Shown in pieces: positions 46,976 to 57,867 of a stretch of DNA of 64,000 nt; positions within the stretch are counted from its first letter, which is position 1; the number at the start of each line of letters is the position of its first letter. A program made the position numbers and the translations under genes. The stretch comes from Arion vulgaris (taxonomy: Eukaryota > Mollusca > Gastropoda > Stylommatophora > Arionidae). The stretch covers positions 65,536,274-65,600,273 of the forward strand of contig CM036758.1 in assembly GCA_020796225.1 (NCBI GenBank). Direction: 5' to 3'. The notes under the pieces were generated by a model, which had not been told where the DNA came from, ran no database searches, and was given only the letters and a program-made list of their open reading frames with translations.

Positions 46976-46983
46976 CACGATAT

Positions 46984-47131
46984 TTTGTTGCATTGAAACA
47001 TCTAGACACGTTATTATCGTTTTGTTGCATTGAAACATCTAGACACGTTATTATCGTTTTGTTGCATTGAAACATCTAGACACGTTATTATCGTGTTGTT
47101 GCATTGAAACATCTAGACACGTTATTATTGT
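46984..47131. repeat. 37-bp tandem repeat, 4 units
   Basis: Units tgcattgaaacatctagaca plus cgttattatcgttttgt, nearly identical. Confidence 0.95.
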
Positions 47132-47444
47132 TTTGTTTCTTGAAATAATGAATCCTTGTTTTCATAGCATATCATGTCTATATGAGTGGACCTTATATAG
47201 CTCTTATGTAATAGCTTGGGGCAGCAGTCAACCAACCAAAACAACATCAACTTGGTGTTTCATTGAACAATCATGTTGTCAACATAACCATGCTAACAGT
47301 TTGTGTTTGTGAGATGGACATTAAATGAACCAGATCCATGCTCTACTTAGATGTGAGAGTTGAAAAGAAGTGAAAATTGACCATTGTTGAGAGCTTGCAG
47401 CGTATATGTAGTACATCAATAAACATGACTACCTGTTTGGTTGT
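47132..47444. other. Intergenic, nothing recognised
   Basis: No repeat or coding signal identified. Confidence 0.4.
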
Positions 47445-47705
47445 CAACGTCTATCTATTGTCTTTCATCAGGTAGATGATGGCAGTTGTTGTTCACGCTT
47501 GTTGTAAAGCGTAGAGGTGAGAGCTTTAATTTGCGTTCCAGATTCATATGAGTCACCCTTGTTGTTTTATATCCGTTTTTATGTAGTGTGGTATTGATAT
47601 TGTCTATCCATCTTATTTCTTGGGTTTCTCTTGGCTCTAGTACCTGATCTCGTTTTATTATATGCTGTTATTGGTGGTTGGTTGTATTCCATTTTAATTA
47701 CATTT
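47445..47705 (-). mobile_element. LINE-B 3' end fragment
   Basis: The reverse complement of this segment matches 23040-23268 (ccaccaataacagcatataa, agatggatagacaatatc, gggtgactcatatgaatctg). It has an extra stretch near 47475 replacing the usual cttccacctggg end. Confidence 0.8.
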
Positions 47706-48005
47706 TTCCATGTATTCCACTCTCACGTCTGTCAACGTTGCTGTTATTACTAAATCTTGTAAAAGTGTACTGTGTTGTCCCTACCTCAATTGTGTAGTTG
47801 GGACATCATTTAACAGTGGAAATAAAATTGCATTCATGTTAATTGTTTGTTGTTTATGACGAATGATTACTTTGTGAAATAAATAGTATGTTATATATTA
47901 TTTTAACATTCAGTCCTCCTGCCCCATCAAACATAATTCTTCATGCATTCCTCTGCAAGACACACATTTAGATGCATTGCTGTTACCAAGCACTTTCATG
48001 GTAGT
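47706..48005. other. Intergenic, nothing recognised
   Basis: AT-rich, no feature seen. Confidence 0.4.
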
Positions 48006-48266
48006 CTTCTTTTTCTTCTTCCAACGCTATATATTGACCACTTATTAACCACTCTGTATGATTTGTATGTGATCTGAGCCTTAGAGCGATTGTACGTTGT
48101 GCGAGTTATGCGTCTGCAAGTAGGCCAACACATCCGATTTATGCGATGCGTTTTATTTACTAAGGTACCTTACCTAGGTCCTTCATCAGTCGCCTCTTAC
48201 TGCATGGCTTGTAGGTTGCAGTGGTGCTATTCTTTGCTTCCTTTGTGAGCTCCGGCACCACACAGG
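48006..48266 (-). repeat. SINE1 copy
   Basis: Complete minus-strand copy with gatctgagccttagagcgat, ctgcaagtaggccaacacat and core cagtcgcctcttactgcatg. Confidence 0.92.
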
Positions 48267-48540
48267 TGTTCGTGTTAGTAATACACGTCTAACCTTGAGA
48301 AGAAAGGGTCAAAGAATACAACTGCAGGTATTGGCGTAGTAGGTAAAGGGTTCAAAATAGAAGGCACTAGGAAACCATGAAACGAACTTGCTGAGAGAGG
48401 CAAGACATATTGATTCAATTAAATGATAGAGATTATCGATTTGCTGAGGGCAGAGCAGTATGGAGAAACTACTTGCAGACCCTAGGTAGTTTATAACTGT
48501 ACGAGATAAATTATTATTATAATAACCAACTTCTATCATT

Positions 48541-49232
48541 GGCAACTAGCTATTTAATGAGGACACTCACATTGATGATGCATCTATCGAGGGCAACTAG
48601 TTATTTGATGAGGGCACTCACATTGATGCTGCATCTATCGAGGGCTACTAGCTATTTGATAAGGGCACTCACATTGAGGCTGCATCTATCGAGGGCAACT
48701 AGCTATTTGATGAGGCACTCACATTGATGCTGCATCTATCGAGGCCAACTAGCTATTTGATGAGGACACATTGATACTGCATCTCTCGAGGGAAACTAGC
48801 TATGTGATTATAACACTCACATTGATACTGCATCTCTCGAGGGCAACTAGCTATTTGATGAGGGCACTCACATTGTTACTGCATCTATCGAGTGCAACTA
48901 GCTATTTGATGAGGACACTCACATTGATGCTGCATCTATCGAGGGCAACTAGTTATTTGATGAGGGCACTCACATTGATGCTGCATCTATCGAGGGCTAC
49001 TAGCTTGATAGGCACTCATTGAGGCTGCATCTATCGAGGCAACTAGCTATTTGATGAGCACTCCCATTGATGCTGCATCTATCGAGGCCAACTAGCATTT
49101 GATGAGGCACTACATTGATACCATCTCTCGAGAAACGCTATGTGATTGATTATACCACTCATTGATACTCATTCTCGAGGCAACTACTATTTGATGAAAC
49201 ACTCACATTGATGTTGCATCTATCTAGTAATT
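48541..49232. repeat. 51-bp tandem repeat, about 13 units
   Basis: Units contain ggcaactagctatttgatga, gggcactcacattgatgctg and catctatcgag. Because 51 is three times 17, a 17-residue pattern (ATSYLMRALTLMLHLSR) stays open over several units. The right half (49010-49200) is rich in deletions and breaks this frame, which argues against coding. Confidence 0.95.
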
Positions 49233-49329
49233 AAATTTTTTTTTTAATGAACATAGCACATGTAGAAACTGAGGCGTATGGTAGCAGGTAGTGAGCTATA
49301 TCTCAGAAAAAGGCGTACCTGGTTCAAAC

Positions 49330-49525
49330 TCCGTGGCAGGCAGTTGGGAAGCAAATTCGTTTCTGTGGGACTTTTACGAAATATAAAAATAGACCTCACC
49401 GTTCAAAAAAGCAACAACAGACTACTGGACGTATAAGTTGTGCCTAGAAAGCCACCGTCTCGTTTACCGTAGTTGATGACTACGTCCTGTATAAGATATG
49501 CCACGATTGTCTGCATGTAGAACCG
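49330..49525. repeat. Dispersed repeat Z, copy 1
   Basis: Shares gggaagcaaattcgtttctg, atagacctcaccgttca, gactactggacgtataa and gactacgtcctgtataagat with 55110-55330. Confidence 0.75.
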
Positions 49526-49536
49526 GATGTCTGAGG

Positions 49537-49540
<4 letters not shown>

Positions 49541-49579
<39 letters not shown>
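49541..49579. repeat. (GA)n microsatellite
   Basis: Pure GA run of about 38 bases. Confidence 0.97.
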
Positions 49580-49581
<2 letters not shown>

Positions 49582-49869
49582 GTCTCTGAAAGGCTAGCGG
49601 GTCACGGAAATAATTAGTATGAGTATCCTTCCACATCTGTTATTGCAGACACAGCATCTAAGGGTCCGTCCTGAGTGATGGGATGTCGCAGTTCAATTCT
49701 TTACATGTCTATGTCTTACACTAGCCGGTCATCATTTTAGTACATAATACATTTGATAGACATGTGTTCCTTCATCTATGTATGTAGGTTCTTTCTATCG
49801 TGGAGCATCTCGCTAAATAGGTACGCTGGTCGCTTCTCGTGTGAAGAGATCAATATACTTCTTTCAGAG

Positions 49870-50195
49870 ATTCTTGATATCAATGTAGGTGAGATCAAGT
49901 TCCTAGTCTTATTAGAGACGGACGATAAAATGTATGTCCTATTTTCAAGTTAAGCAGATCTGAAAAACATTGACACGAGTTAATAATATCCTGGTAAGCC
50001 GTCAAACGGTCTAAATTCATTAAACATTACAATAAAGAAGTTACAGAAATGTGTAGTATCTTACAAATTACGTCAATGTCTTTCGTCGGTGCTACTGAGC
50101 ATGTGCAATGCCTCTGAGATCTTCCTGTGTAAGAAATGATCAGAGCATACATTGTTATTAAGCGAAGTGAAACGATGATAAATCAATCAATCACT
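49870..50195 (+). repeat. SINE3 copy, head missing
   Basis: Begins at the gtgagatcaagttcctagtc block and continues through ttcgtcggtgctactgagca to a tail of AATCAATCAATCAC. Confidence 0.8.
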
Positions 50196-50261
50196 TTGTG
50201 TATACATGAACTCCAACAATACATTGTCATGTTGTAAATATTGATTAGCACTGTGAACACT

Positions 50262-50402
50262 AACATGATTTTGTGCACATTCACATGTTTGTGCACACTC
50301 ACATGTTTGTGCACACTAACATGATTTTGTGCACACTAACATGATTTTGTGCACACTAACATGATTTTGTGCACACTAACATGATTTTGTGCACACTAAC
50401 AA
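50262..50402. repeat. 22-bp tandem repeat, about 6 units
   Basis: Unit cactaacatgattttgtgca, with two shorter units at the start (cacatgtttgtgca). Confidence 0.93.
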
Positions 50403-50435
50403 TTCTCTGACATGATTTCATTCTCAGAAATTAGA

Positions 50436-50922
50436 ATTATCAATAACTATAGTTTGCAAAATTATAAATAACTATAGATGTTGCAATATTATAAATAAAT
50501 ATAGCTGTGCAAAATTATAAATAACTATAGCTGTTGACAAAATTATAAATAACTATAGCTGTTGACAATAATTATAAATAACTATAGCTGTTTACAATAA
50601 TTATAAATAACTATAGCTGTTACAAATTATAAATAACTATATTGTTGAATTATAAAAAACTAAGCTGTTTACATAATTATCAAAACTAGCTGTTGCAAAA
50701 TTATAAATAACTGTAGCTGTTGAATATTATAAATAACTATACTGTTCAAATTATAAATACTATAGCTGTTGACAAAAATTATAAATAACTATAGCTGTTG
50801 ACAAAAATTATAAATAACTATAGCTGTTGCAAAAATTATAAATAACTATAGCTGTTGCAAAAATTATAAATAACTATAGCTGTTTACAATAATTATAAAT
50901 AACTATATCTGTTGACAAAAAT
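50436..50922. repeat. About 29-bp AT-rich tandem repeat, about 17 units
   Basis: Units contain attataaataactatagct followed by gttgacaaaa, gtttacaata or shorter links; many small deletions. Confidence 0.93.
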
Positions 50923-51180
50923 CGCCAGTGTGGTGTCGGGGCCCGCAAGGAAGCAAAGAATAGTACCACTGCAAACTACAAGGCATGTTGTAAGAGGCGA
51001 CTGATGTAGGACCTAGGCACGCTACTCTAGAAAAGAAAAAGCATCACAGAAATCGCATGTGCTGACCTACTTGTAGGCGCATAACTTTCACACCGTACAC
51101 TCGCTTTTAGGCTCAGATCACATACAAATCACACAGAGTGGTTAACAATTGGTCGATATGGAGCGTTGGAAGAAGAAGAA
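50923..51180 (+). repeat. SINE1 copy, full length
   Basis: Near-consensus copy: head cgccagtgtggtgtcggggc, then aaggaagcaaagaatagtac, the core, then caattggtcgatatggagcg and gttggaagaagaag. Confidence 0.93.
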
Positions 51181-51639
51181 TTTGCAAAGAACTATATAAG
51201 TAAATGATATGGTTTACTATAGTTAGTTCTGCAACAGCTTCACACACAAGCACTATATGATCCATCATCATCAAATAGCTTGTCCTGAGTAGAACGTTGC
51301 CACCCCAGCAGTCCTATATGATTGCTACATTTTATTACTGTATCGATTTCACAAACAAATATATGCAATATATACAATTACTGCAATGATCATGAATAAA
51401 GGAGATGGCTAATTGTTATACTCATTCACAGTCGGGGCTTTATAATCAGAAATGATTTTGTGTATATTGTGTACAGCTGCTGCATCCACTTTGCACTTAC
51501 GAAATGTACGTTACTCTAGTTGGATTGATGATCTTGTCTGTTGGATAAAGGTACTCAAATATGTGTTGAATCGATACAGTGATTTACGGCTAGTTTGATG
51601 TTACATGTTGTACAAGTAGAAATGTGTTCCTGAGGGAAG
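51181..51639. other. Intergenic; possible LINE-G terminus
   Basis: The bases catcatcatcaaatagcttg through cgttgccaccccagcagtcc (51264-51322) are the reverse complement of the LINE-G end seen at 60720-60770. Otherwise nothing recognised. Confidence 0.5.
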
Positions 51640-51755
51640 GAAGAGTGTGTTTAATTAGCGATTCATATGAACCATCAGTATGCATACACCTTGACATCTG
51701 CTGGAGAAGACTGAGCACATATAGGTCTGCCCGGAATATAATGACGTCTGTTAGA
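51640..51755. repeat. Dispersed repeat Y, copy 2
   Basis: Matches repeat Y through attcatatgaaccatcagta, tgcatacaccttgacat and gactgagcacatataggtct. Confidence 0.65.
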
Positions 51756-51854
51756 TAACCAATAACCAATAACCAAACTGTGGAGATCCCCGCTGCCTGC
51801 AGGGCTCTGTCATGGGTAGCTGAACAATAGGTAACCCATACGAGTATCATATCA

Positions 51855-52200
51855 GACTCGATGAATATGATTCAAAGGATTGACTCTGAAAGTCTGCGTG
51901 TGGAATGGGTGGTCATCATTCGGAGTTCACATCTCAAGAAAATAACTTGGCTGTACACGCCTGGACATGTAGGAGTGCGGGGTAACGAGCGTCCTTACTT
52001 TCTTGCAAACAATGCCCCTACTGAAGTGGGCAAAAGTATGGACAGAGCCGATGTCATCAATGTGGTACGCTTTCATGTATGTGACCTGGGCAAGTCTCAG
52101 ACACTGGAACGAGTTCGAGAATGAGGCATTAAGTTTGGACATGCCAGACAGTGTCGTCTTCATGGTAGAGAGAGAATATATACGAGTCAACTTCTCGTGG
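51855..52200 (+). mobile_element. LINE-A fragment with RNase H end (left part)
   Basis: Open from 51861 to 52124: LKKITWLYTPGHVGVRGNER, then PYFLANNAPTEVGKSMDRAD and VINVVR. The PGHxGVRGNER motif ends the RNase H domain; the usual catalytic ADFLA is PYFLA here, so the last catalytic Asp is lost. After a stop the sequence reads on as KFGHARQCRLHGRER. It is interrupted at 52200 by SINE2. Confidence 0.85.
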
Positions 52201-52459
52201 CGCCCGAGTGGTTACCGGGGCCCAAATTTGGGGTGTAAAGAATAGAACCACTGTTACCTGCCATGCATGTCGAAAGAGTCGACTAAGGAGGTTTGGCTCA
52301 AATCGGATGCACATGTCCTAAACGTGTAGAAGTCTATGCGTTTAGGGGCCTGCCAAACCAATGTGCAACGTATATACGGTCTTGGCAAAGATCAAACATA
52401 TCACAGAGGGTGATTAAAATTGGTCGTAAAGAACGAACGCAAAGAAGAAGAAGAAGAAG
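52201..52459 (+). repeat. SINE2, full-length, inserted in LINE-A
   Basis: Head cgcccgagtggttaccgggg (tRNA-Ser/Leu-like A-box), core catgtcgaaagagtcgacta, then cctaaacgtgtagaagtcta and gcaacgtatatacggtcttg, and an AAG tail. Flanked by cttctcgtgg (52191-52200) and cttatcgtgg (52460-52469), a 10-bp target duplication with one mismatch. Confidence 0.92.
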
Positions 52460-52565
52460 CTTATCGTGGAGCGGTGAGCAAATGGACTTTGGGATTGTTG
52501 CTGCAGCGGAGGACAGAGCACAAATGGGAATGTCAATGTGCCATGACGCAGATCGCATAACATAA
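52460..52565 (+). mobile_element. LINE-A 3' end (right part)
   Basis: Continues LINE-A after SINE2: gcggtgagcaaatggacttt, gcagcggaggacagagcaca and the terminus gatcgcataacataac. Same end as 12838 and 56525. Confidence 0.85.
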
Positions 52566-52918
52566 CCAAATTGATACACATCCTTCATATGTTATAAAAA
52601 ATCAGCCCGTTGACTGGGTACACATAAACCAGGTAGATAAACTATTGCTATCCACGACTTTATTCAATAATTATTTATCATATGCAAAGTCACGTCCGTT
52701 AGAAATTGTCTTCTTGTAACTTCTATTTAAAAAAGCATACAACATCCTGTACTTGTATTTTGTAGTTTTACATATTTGACATCAACTGAAATATAATAGT
52801 GTGTTTATTAAGTGCAACCGTTGCATGACATTAAGTTACTGAAATGTCAAGTACAAGATCCGGTGCACATGCTTGTACATGTACAAGTAAAAATCGATGG
52901 GGTATCGGTTTTCATTAA

Positions 52919-53686
52919 TGCAAATGACTTTGACATGGAATAAAATTCACGATGCAGAATATAATAGTATTAAGTAGTTTAGTCGAGAATCTAATATTGG
53001 TAGATTGTATCAAGACGTACACTATCATGAACAGAGAAAGTTGAAGGTTGGTAGTGAAAGTTTCTTCATATAAGTAAGTTACACCCCAGTACTGGTAAAC
53101 TTTTTCTTCCTCTAAGAACGTTCCATATCGACCACTTCTTAACCACTCTTTGTGATTTGTATGTGATCTGAGCCTACGAACCATTGTCTGTTGTGTCAGT
53201 TTTGCTCCTACAAGTAGGCCAGCACATCCGATTTCCATGATCCTTTTATTTACTAGGTAGATTCCTTACGTCCTACATCAATCGCCTCTTACGACATGCC
53301 TTGTAGGTAGCAGTGGTACTATTATTAGCTTCCCTTGAGGTCCCTGGCCTATAAATTTAATATATTTAATTATTGTTTAACCGCTTGCAAGATCGACTAC
53401 CAATTCTTTCAATGATCAATCATCACGTCTTTCTCATACAACGAAAAGCCTCAATAAGTAATTCTTGTTTAATTTTTCTAAGTAAGACTTAGTTTGCTTA
53501 TCCTTGTTTTCCTACAATGAAAGACATAGAGATATAATTTGTTCTGTATTCTAAAACAAATACTAAATATTCATGTTTTGCTGCAACAGAAGATATCGAC
53601 TTCAACTGTATTTCGGTAATCCACAAACGTTATCCGCATTTTATTATCATAAAAAAACTATGAAACATTCACTTAAAAGGGAATAT
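52919..53686. repeat. 770-bp repeat W, copy 1
   Basis: From gcaaatgactttgacatgga to cacttaaaagggaat this matches 55614-56385 closely, including an internal SINE1 at the same position. The SINE therefore inserted before the segment was copied. Confidence 0.9.
53103..53340 (-). repeat. SINE1 copy (within repeat W copy 1)
   Basis: Minus-strand copy with gatctgagcctacgaaccat and core atcgcctcttacgacatgcc. Confidence 0.9.
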
Positions 53687-53715
53687 TTCATACCAAATAT
53701 TTTATTACAAATTGC

Positions 53716-53915
53716 GCCTAGAGAAGATAATTTTGGAGGGAATGGTGCCTGGAAGAAGAATGAGTGGAAGACCTAGAAGAGATGGGTGCAAGATGCCATT
53801 GACGATCTGAGAATGACTGCTGCTGACGCCGACCAACTTGCACAGAACAGAGAGTTTTCAGGACTGCTGTCATGTGAGCCACGTTCCGGAAGGAACACGC
53901 TACTTGATGATGATG
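53716..53915 (+). mobile_element. LINE-G 3' end fragment
   Basis: Reads ENNFGGNGAWKKNEWKT-like in one frame and, in the LINE frame, gives RMSGRP, WVQDAIDDLRMTAADADQLA and QNREFSGLLS before GATGATGATAAT. It matches the last 190 bases of LINE-G. Confidence 0.8.
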
Positions 53916-54199
53916 ATAATTACAAATTGTGAGCATCTGTAGCTTAACTGATTCGGTCCCATGGAACACTGTAGTGCACATATTTCTTATCTGCGTGTCC
54001 CAAGCGTCTTTTAAAAGACGGCTACTATTGCGTTGAGTTTTATTAATTTTCACTCCGATTGTAGTTTTATATCAACCGGAAACTAAGTAGAAAGGAAGTA
54101 CTAACGATAACCAAATCACAACATCGTGGTTTTGACTAGAATCAGAAGTGAAACCAAGTTTAATTTTCGTTTTCAAGTTACCCTGTGATTAAAAAATAA
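53916..54199. other. Short intergenic stretch
   Basis: Contains a palindrome agcgtcttttaaaagacggc near 54003. Otherwise nothing recognised. Confidence 0.4.
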
Positions 54200-54358
54200 T
54201 GTCTAACAATTCAGAGTCTAGAAATGGTTTGTTATCAGCTCGTTCTGTACGTTTTACAGCTGCAGAAGCGCGAGAATGGTTGCATGAAGATGTAGATACT
54301 GATAGTGAAGATAGTGAAGCTTCTGATGACACACTCACACAGAAGTTTGTGATTTAAA
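54200..54358 (+). pseudogene. Probable piggyBac-type transposase N-terminus, truncated
   Basis: A 52-codon frame starts MSNNSESRNGLLSARSVRFT, continues AAEAREWLHEDVDTDSEDSE and ends ASDDTLTQKFVI before TAA. A basic start, an FTAxEAxxWL motif and then an acidic DS/ED run is the usual opening of piggyBac-derived transposases. Downstream, 54440-54510 in another frame gives RIATKRRRIQTEPTQSTWRE, which fits the next basic segment. The catalytic domain is absent, so this is a remnant. The call rests on composition and motif order only. Confidence 0.45.
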
Positions 54359-54510
54359 TACGTCGATTATTAATAATTTAAATAATACTTGTACTGTTTC
54401 CAACCAGCTGCGAAAAGGGCGTTGCCCAGTCAGGTTCCAGTAGGATTGCAACAAAAAGAAGAAGGATTCAGACAGAACCTACACAGTCTACTTGGAGAGA
54501 AGTTATATAG

Positions 54511-55008
54511 TTGCTATGTTAGGACTATTATTCATATACTTTAGTTCTTTATTCCTGTAAATATTGCTATAATTTCCACTGTATGTGATTATATATTATG
54601 AGACATGAATGTTTAGTATGTAAAATCTTCAATTTGACAATTTTTAATGGAAATTTCTTCAAAGATGGTCGTGTTGCTAATTTGCGAACAGTTAGTAAAC
54701 CATATATTCCATCAATATTTTCTTAATTTTTGTGTATTCATAAATGGATTACTTATATAAAGAGAGCAGTTACACTGACTTATTCACCATATTGTTCCTC
54801 AAGGCCCTTGTAAGTTGGATTTTGTTCTCACAATTTCAATTAATTTTTTATTACATGCTAATATTTGTCATGCACAGTCAACACAACATTATATTTTCGC
54901 ATACAATAAATATTTTATGAAAGTACAATCATTTATCTTTAATTTGATATATAATAAGTTCAACTTTAAATCATATTTAGAAACAATATTTTAATTTAAC
55001 TAAAGTAT
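54511..55008. other. AT-rich, nothing recognised
   Basis: May be the noncoding part of the piggyBac-like remnant; TTAA words are frequent here but no mirrored ends were found. Confidence 0.35.
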
Positions 55009-55109
55009 GTGTGCAATATTTTGAAGCTAAAAATAATTCGTCGAGAGGTGAAAAACCTGGTACTGAATCAGTTAAGCAATAGTCAGCTCGATCACAACCC
55101 AAACTTTCT

Positions 55110-55330
55110 TCCTTCAAATTTCACGGCTGACAAATTTGGAAGCAAATTAGTTCCTTTGGATTTTTACGAACTCTTAAAAAATAGACCTCACCGTTCAGAA
55201 AGCAATGGCAAACTACTGAACGTAAAAGTGGTGTCTAGAAAATTTACGAATCCTTTACTGTTGTTGATAGCTACGTCCTGTAAAAAGGATACGCCGCGAT
55301 TTTCATATTTTATTACAAATAGAAAATGGA
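55110..55330. repeat. Dispersed repeat Z, copy 2
   Basis: Overlaps a 123-codon open frame (55009-55380). Its homologue at 49330-49525 carries indels against this frame, so whether the frame was ever coding is unclear. Confidence 0.7.
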
Positions 55331-55513
55331 GAGAATTATCACGAACGAGGAATTCGATTAAAAATATATGCTTGAGCTAAGGTACATTTCAGCCTCATAT
55401 ATGTGGTTCAGAGGCAAGGTTCATGCCTCTTGCATCAGAGTATTTGGTTTGTTGCCCGTGTAGATCGATTGTGCTATCTTTCAAGTGATCTCTGTCGTAA
55501 TATAGGTATGATG

Positions 55514-55622
55514 GAGTGCGAGAATTAGGAGTTAGGTTTGGACATGCCAGACAGTGTCGTCTTCGGGGCAGACAGCAAAGGTATACTAATCAACTTCTTA
55601 TGGATACGGTTGGCAAATGACT
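55514..55622 (+). mobile_element. LINE-A fragment before repeat W
   Basis: Has ggagttaggtttggacatgc, cagacagtgtcgtcttcggg and aatcaacttcttatggatac, the LINE-A segment after RNase H. It runs into repeat W copy 2 at about 55614. Confidence 0.8.
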
Positions 55623-56385
55623 TTGACATGGAAAAAAATTCACGATGCAGAATATAATAGTATTAAGTAGTTTAGTTGAGAATCTAATATTGGTCGATTG
55701 TATCATGACGTACACTATCATGAACAGAGAAAGTTGAAGGTTGGTAGTGAAAGTTTCTTCATATAAGTCAGTTACACCCCAGTACTGGTAAACTTTTTCT
55801 TCCTCTTAGAACGTTTAATATCGACCACTTCTTAACCACTCTGTGTGATTTGTATGGGATCTGAGCCTACGAACTATTGTCTGTTGTGTCAGTTATGCGC
55901 CTACAAGTAGGCCAGCAGATCCGATTTCTGCGATGTTTTTTATTTACTAGGGCAGCTTCCTTAGGTCCTACATCAATCGCCTCTTACGACATGCCTTGTA
56001 GGTAGCAGTGGTACTATTATTAGCTTCCCTTGAGGTCCCTGGCCTATAAATTTAATATATTTAATTATTGTTTAACCGCTTGCAAGATCGACTACCAATT
56101 CTTTCAATGATCAATCATCACGTCTTTCTCATACAACGACAAGCCTCAATAAGTAATTCTTGTTTAATTTTTCTAAGTAAGACTTAGTTTGCTTATCCTT
56201 GTTTTCCTACAATGAAAGACATAGAGATATAATTTGATTCTTTATTCTAAAACAAATACTAAATTACCAATTCCTGTTTTGCTGCAACAGAAGATGTCGA
56301 CTTCAACTGTATTTTGGTAATCCACAAACGTTATCGGCATTTTATTATCATAAAAAAACTATGAAACATTCACTTAAAAGGGAAT
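55614..56385. repeat. 770-bp repeat W, copy 2, within LINE-A
   Basis: Closely matches 52919-53686. LINE-A sequence lies on both sides, and a stretch of about 45 bases (around aatcaacttcttatgg) is present at both borders. Confidence 0.9.
55796..56043 (-). repeat. SINE1 copy (within repeat W copy 2)
   Basis: Paralogous to 53103-53340; it retains gcgcctacaagtaggccagc, which copy 1 has altered. Confidence 0.9.
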
Positions 56386-56399
56386 CACTTCGTGGTAAA

Positions 56400-56530
56400 A
56401 GAGAAGATATAGTAATCAACTTCTTATGGGTACGGTTGGCAAATTGACGTTATGATGGCTGCTGCAGCGGGGGACATAGCACGAATGGGAATGCCCAATG
56501 TACCATGACGTCGATCGCATAATATAACAT
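56400..56530 (+). mobile_element. LINE-A 3' end after repeat W
   Basis: Repeats aatcaacttcttatgggtac and continues to gctgctgcagcgggggacat and the terminal gatcgcataatataac. Confidence 0.8.
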
Positions 56531-57004
56531 AACGTAACATAACATATGATGGAGTTCATAGTCATATCGGAGATGGACGATGAGAAGTTAGTCGTGTCTT
56601 CAATTGTCAACGCAATACAACACTTGGATGTTGAACATCGATAAGAATAAATTGCAACGCAGTTGTCCGCAAACAATTCAGTAGAAATGTATATAAATGA
56701 AATGCTTGTACAGTTTTCATCATCCTCACAGTACATCATCGACTCTCTGATTTGGAGGTCGTGAGTTGCAGCTGTGATCTGTGTGTGCAATACAAATACG
56801 GGAGGACAAATGTTTTTTATCACCAAGGTGCAATGATAGTGATGCCATTAATCAATTGAAGCTCGTTCATCACGGGTGATGATGACCACACAATTTTCAT
56901 CGAAGGAAATGTAGTTGCGTTATGTTTGTCTGTGTGTGCGTAGATGACTAGTGAGCCCGATACGGGCTTGAAATGTTCTTGTACAGTGTGGGCAAGGTAT
57001 ACTT
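56531..57004. other. Intergenic, nothing recognised
   Basis: No coding or repeat assignment made. Confidence 0.4.
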
Positions 57005-57330
57005 GTACTTGTGGGAAGTTTTACTGCCTTTCTGTTTTGACGTTTTTGTTCCATCCGTGCTGTTCTACCTGCCTCGTAGGCCGAAGAACCGTGTTGACGA
57101 AGTGTGAGCTAGGCTGATCTGTCTTGAGCAAAATTCTCCCAGTTGTCACATCTATTCCAAAGGATTTCATAGAGTTTTTGAGTGTGTCTTTGGGTCGCTT
57201 TTTCTGGCAACCCTGTGAGCGTTTACCGCTATGCAGCTCAACATAAAAGAGTCGTTTGGATATTCTGCAATTCGGGATTCGAGCCACACATTCTGTCCAT
57301 CGTGTCTAGGACTGCATCAAGATTGTATAG
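57005..57330 (-). mobile_element. LINE-F 3' end, minus strand
   Basis: Minus-strand frame (57287-57021) reads ARIPNCRISKRLFYVELHSG, KRSQGCQKKRPKDTLKNSMK and SFGIDVTTGR. The IPKRLFYGEL / GKRSQGGQKKR.KDTLK order matches the LINE-F type at 14320 (GQKKRYKDTLK). The upstream W..H..RM part is lost. Confidence 0.8.
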
Positions 57331-57867
57331 ATGCTGGGAGAGCGGCTCTTTTAGACCTCTGTATCTGGGATCATGTCCTGCTATTTTATATTCAATATTT
57401 TCTTCGACAGACTGTGTAAAGTGGTTTAACGTCCATGCGTGTCGCTGTTATATAGTCTAAGTTTCGCACACGTAGAGAAGGACTGTGATCACGACAGTTC
57501 GATATACCATCAGTTTTGAAACCTTGGTCAATATCAATCAATTAATAAAATCAATAAAGAATGAGAGATAACCATTTTTATATATATATAAAAAAAATTT
57601 TTTAGTTTAGTAGTTGTGATGTCGTTCTGCGTGACTACATCATATTCGATCTAAATGTCAATAATGTGTTGAAGTTACGAAATGGTTTCCTCTATCTATT
57701 TGTAAACATTGTGTCTTGGTTTATATATACATATATATAACTTATGTAAGAGCTGAAAGACAAGAGAAAATAGCGAAACCTCAGAGGTTGTCACAGTAAA
57801 ACACTTGCCAGTTGACGAGAAAGAGACAAAAGCTATTTGTATATATATATTTGAGATGGATGCTTGA
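57331..57867. other. Possible upstream LINE sequence, minus strand; TA-rich
   Basis: On the minus strand 57440-57520 can be read as SNCRDHSPSLRVRNLDYI, a plausible further LINE piece, without enough context to assign. (TA)n words occur near 57580 and 57725. Confidence 0.35.

Noticed and set aside
48539..49022. Repeat protein with a 17-residue period (ATSYLMRALTLMLHLSR)
   Set aside because: A 51-bp noncoding array keeps frame by length alone, and its right half is full of deletions.
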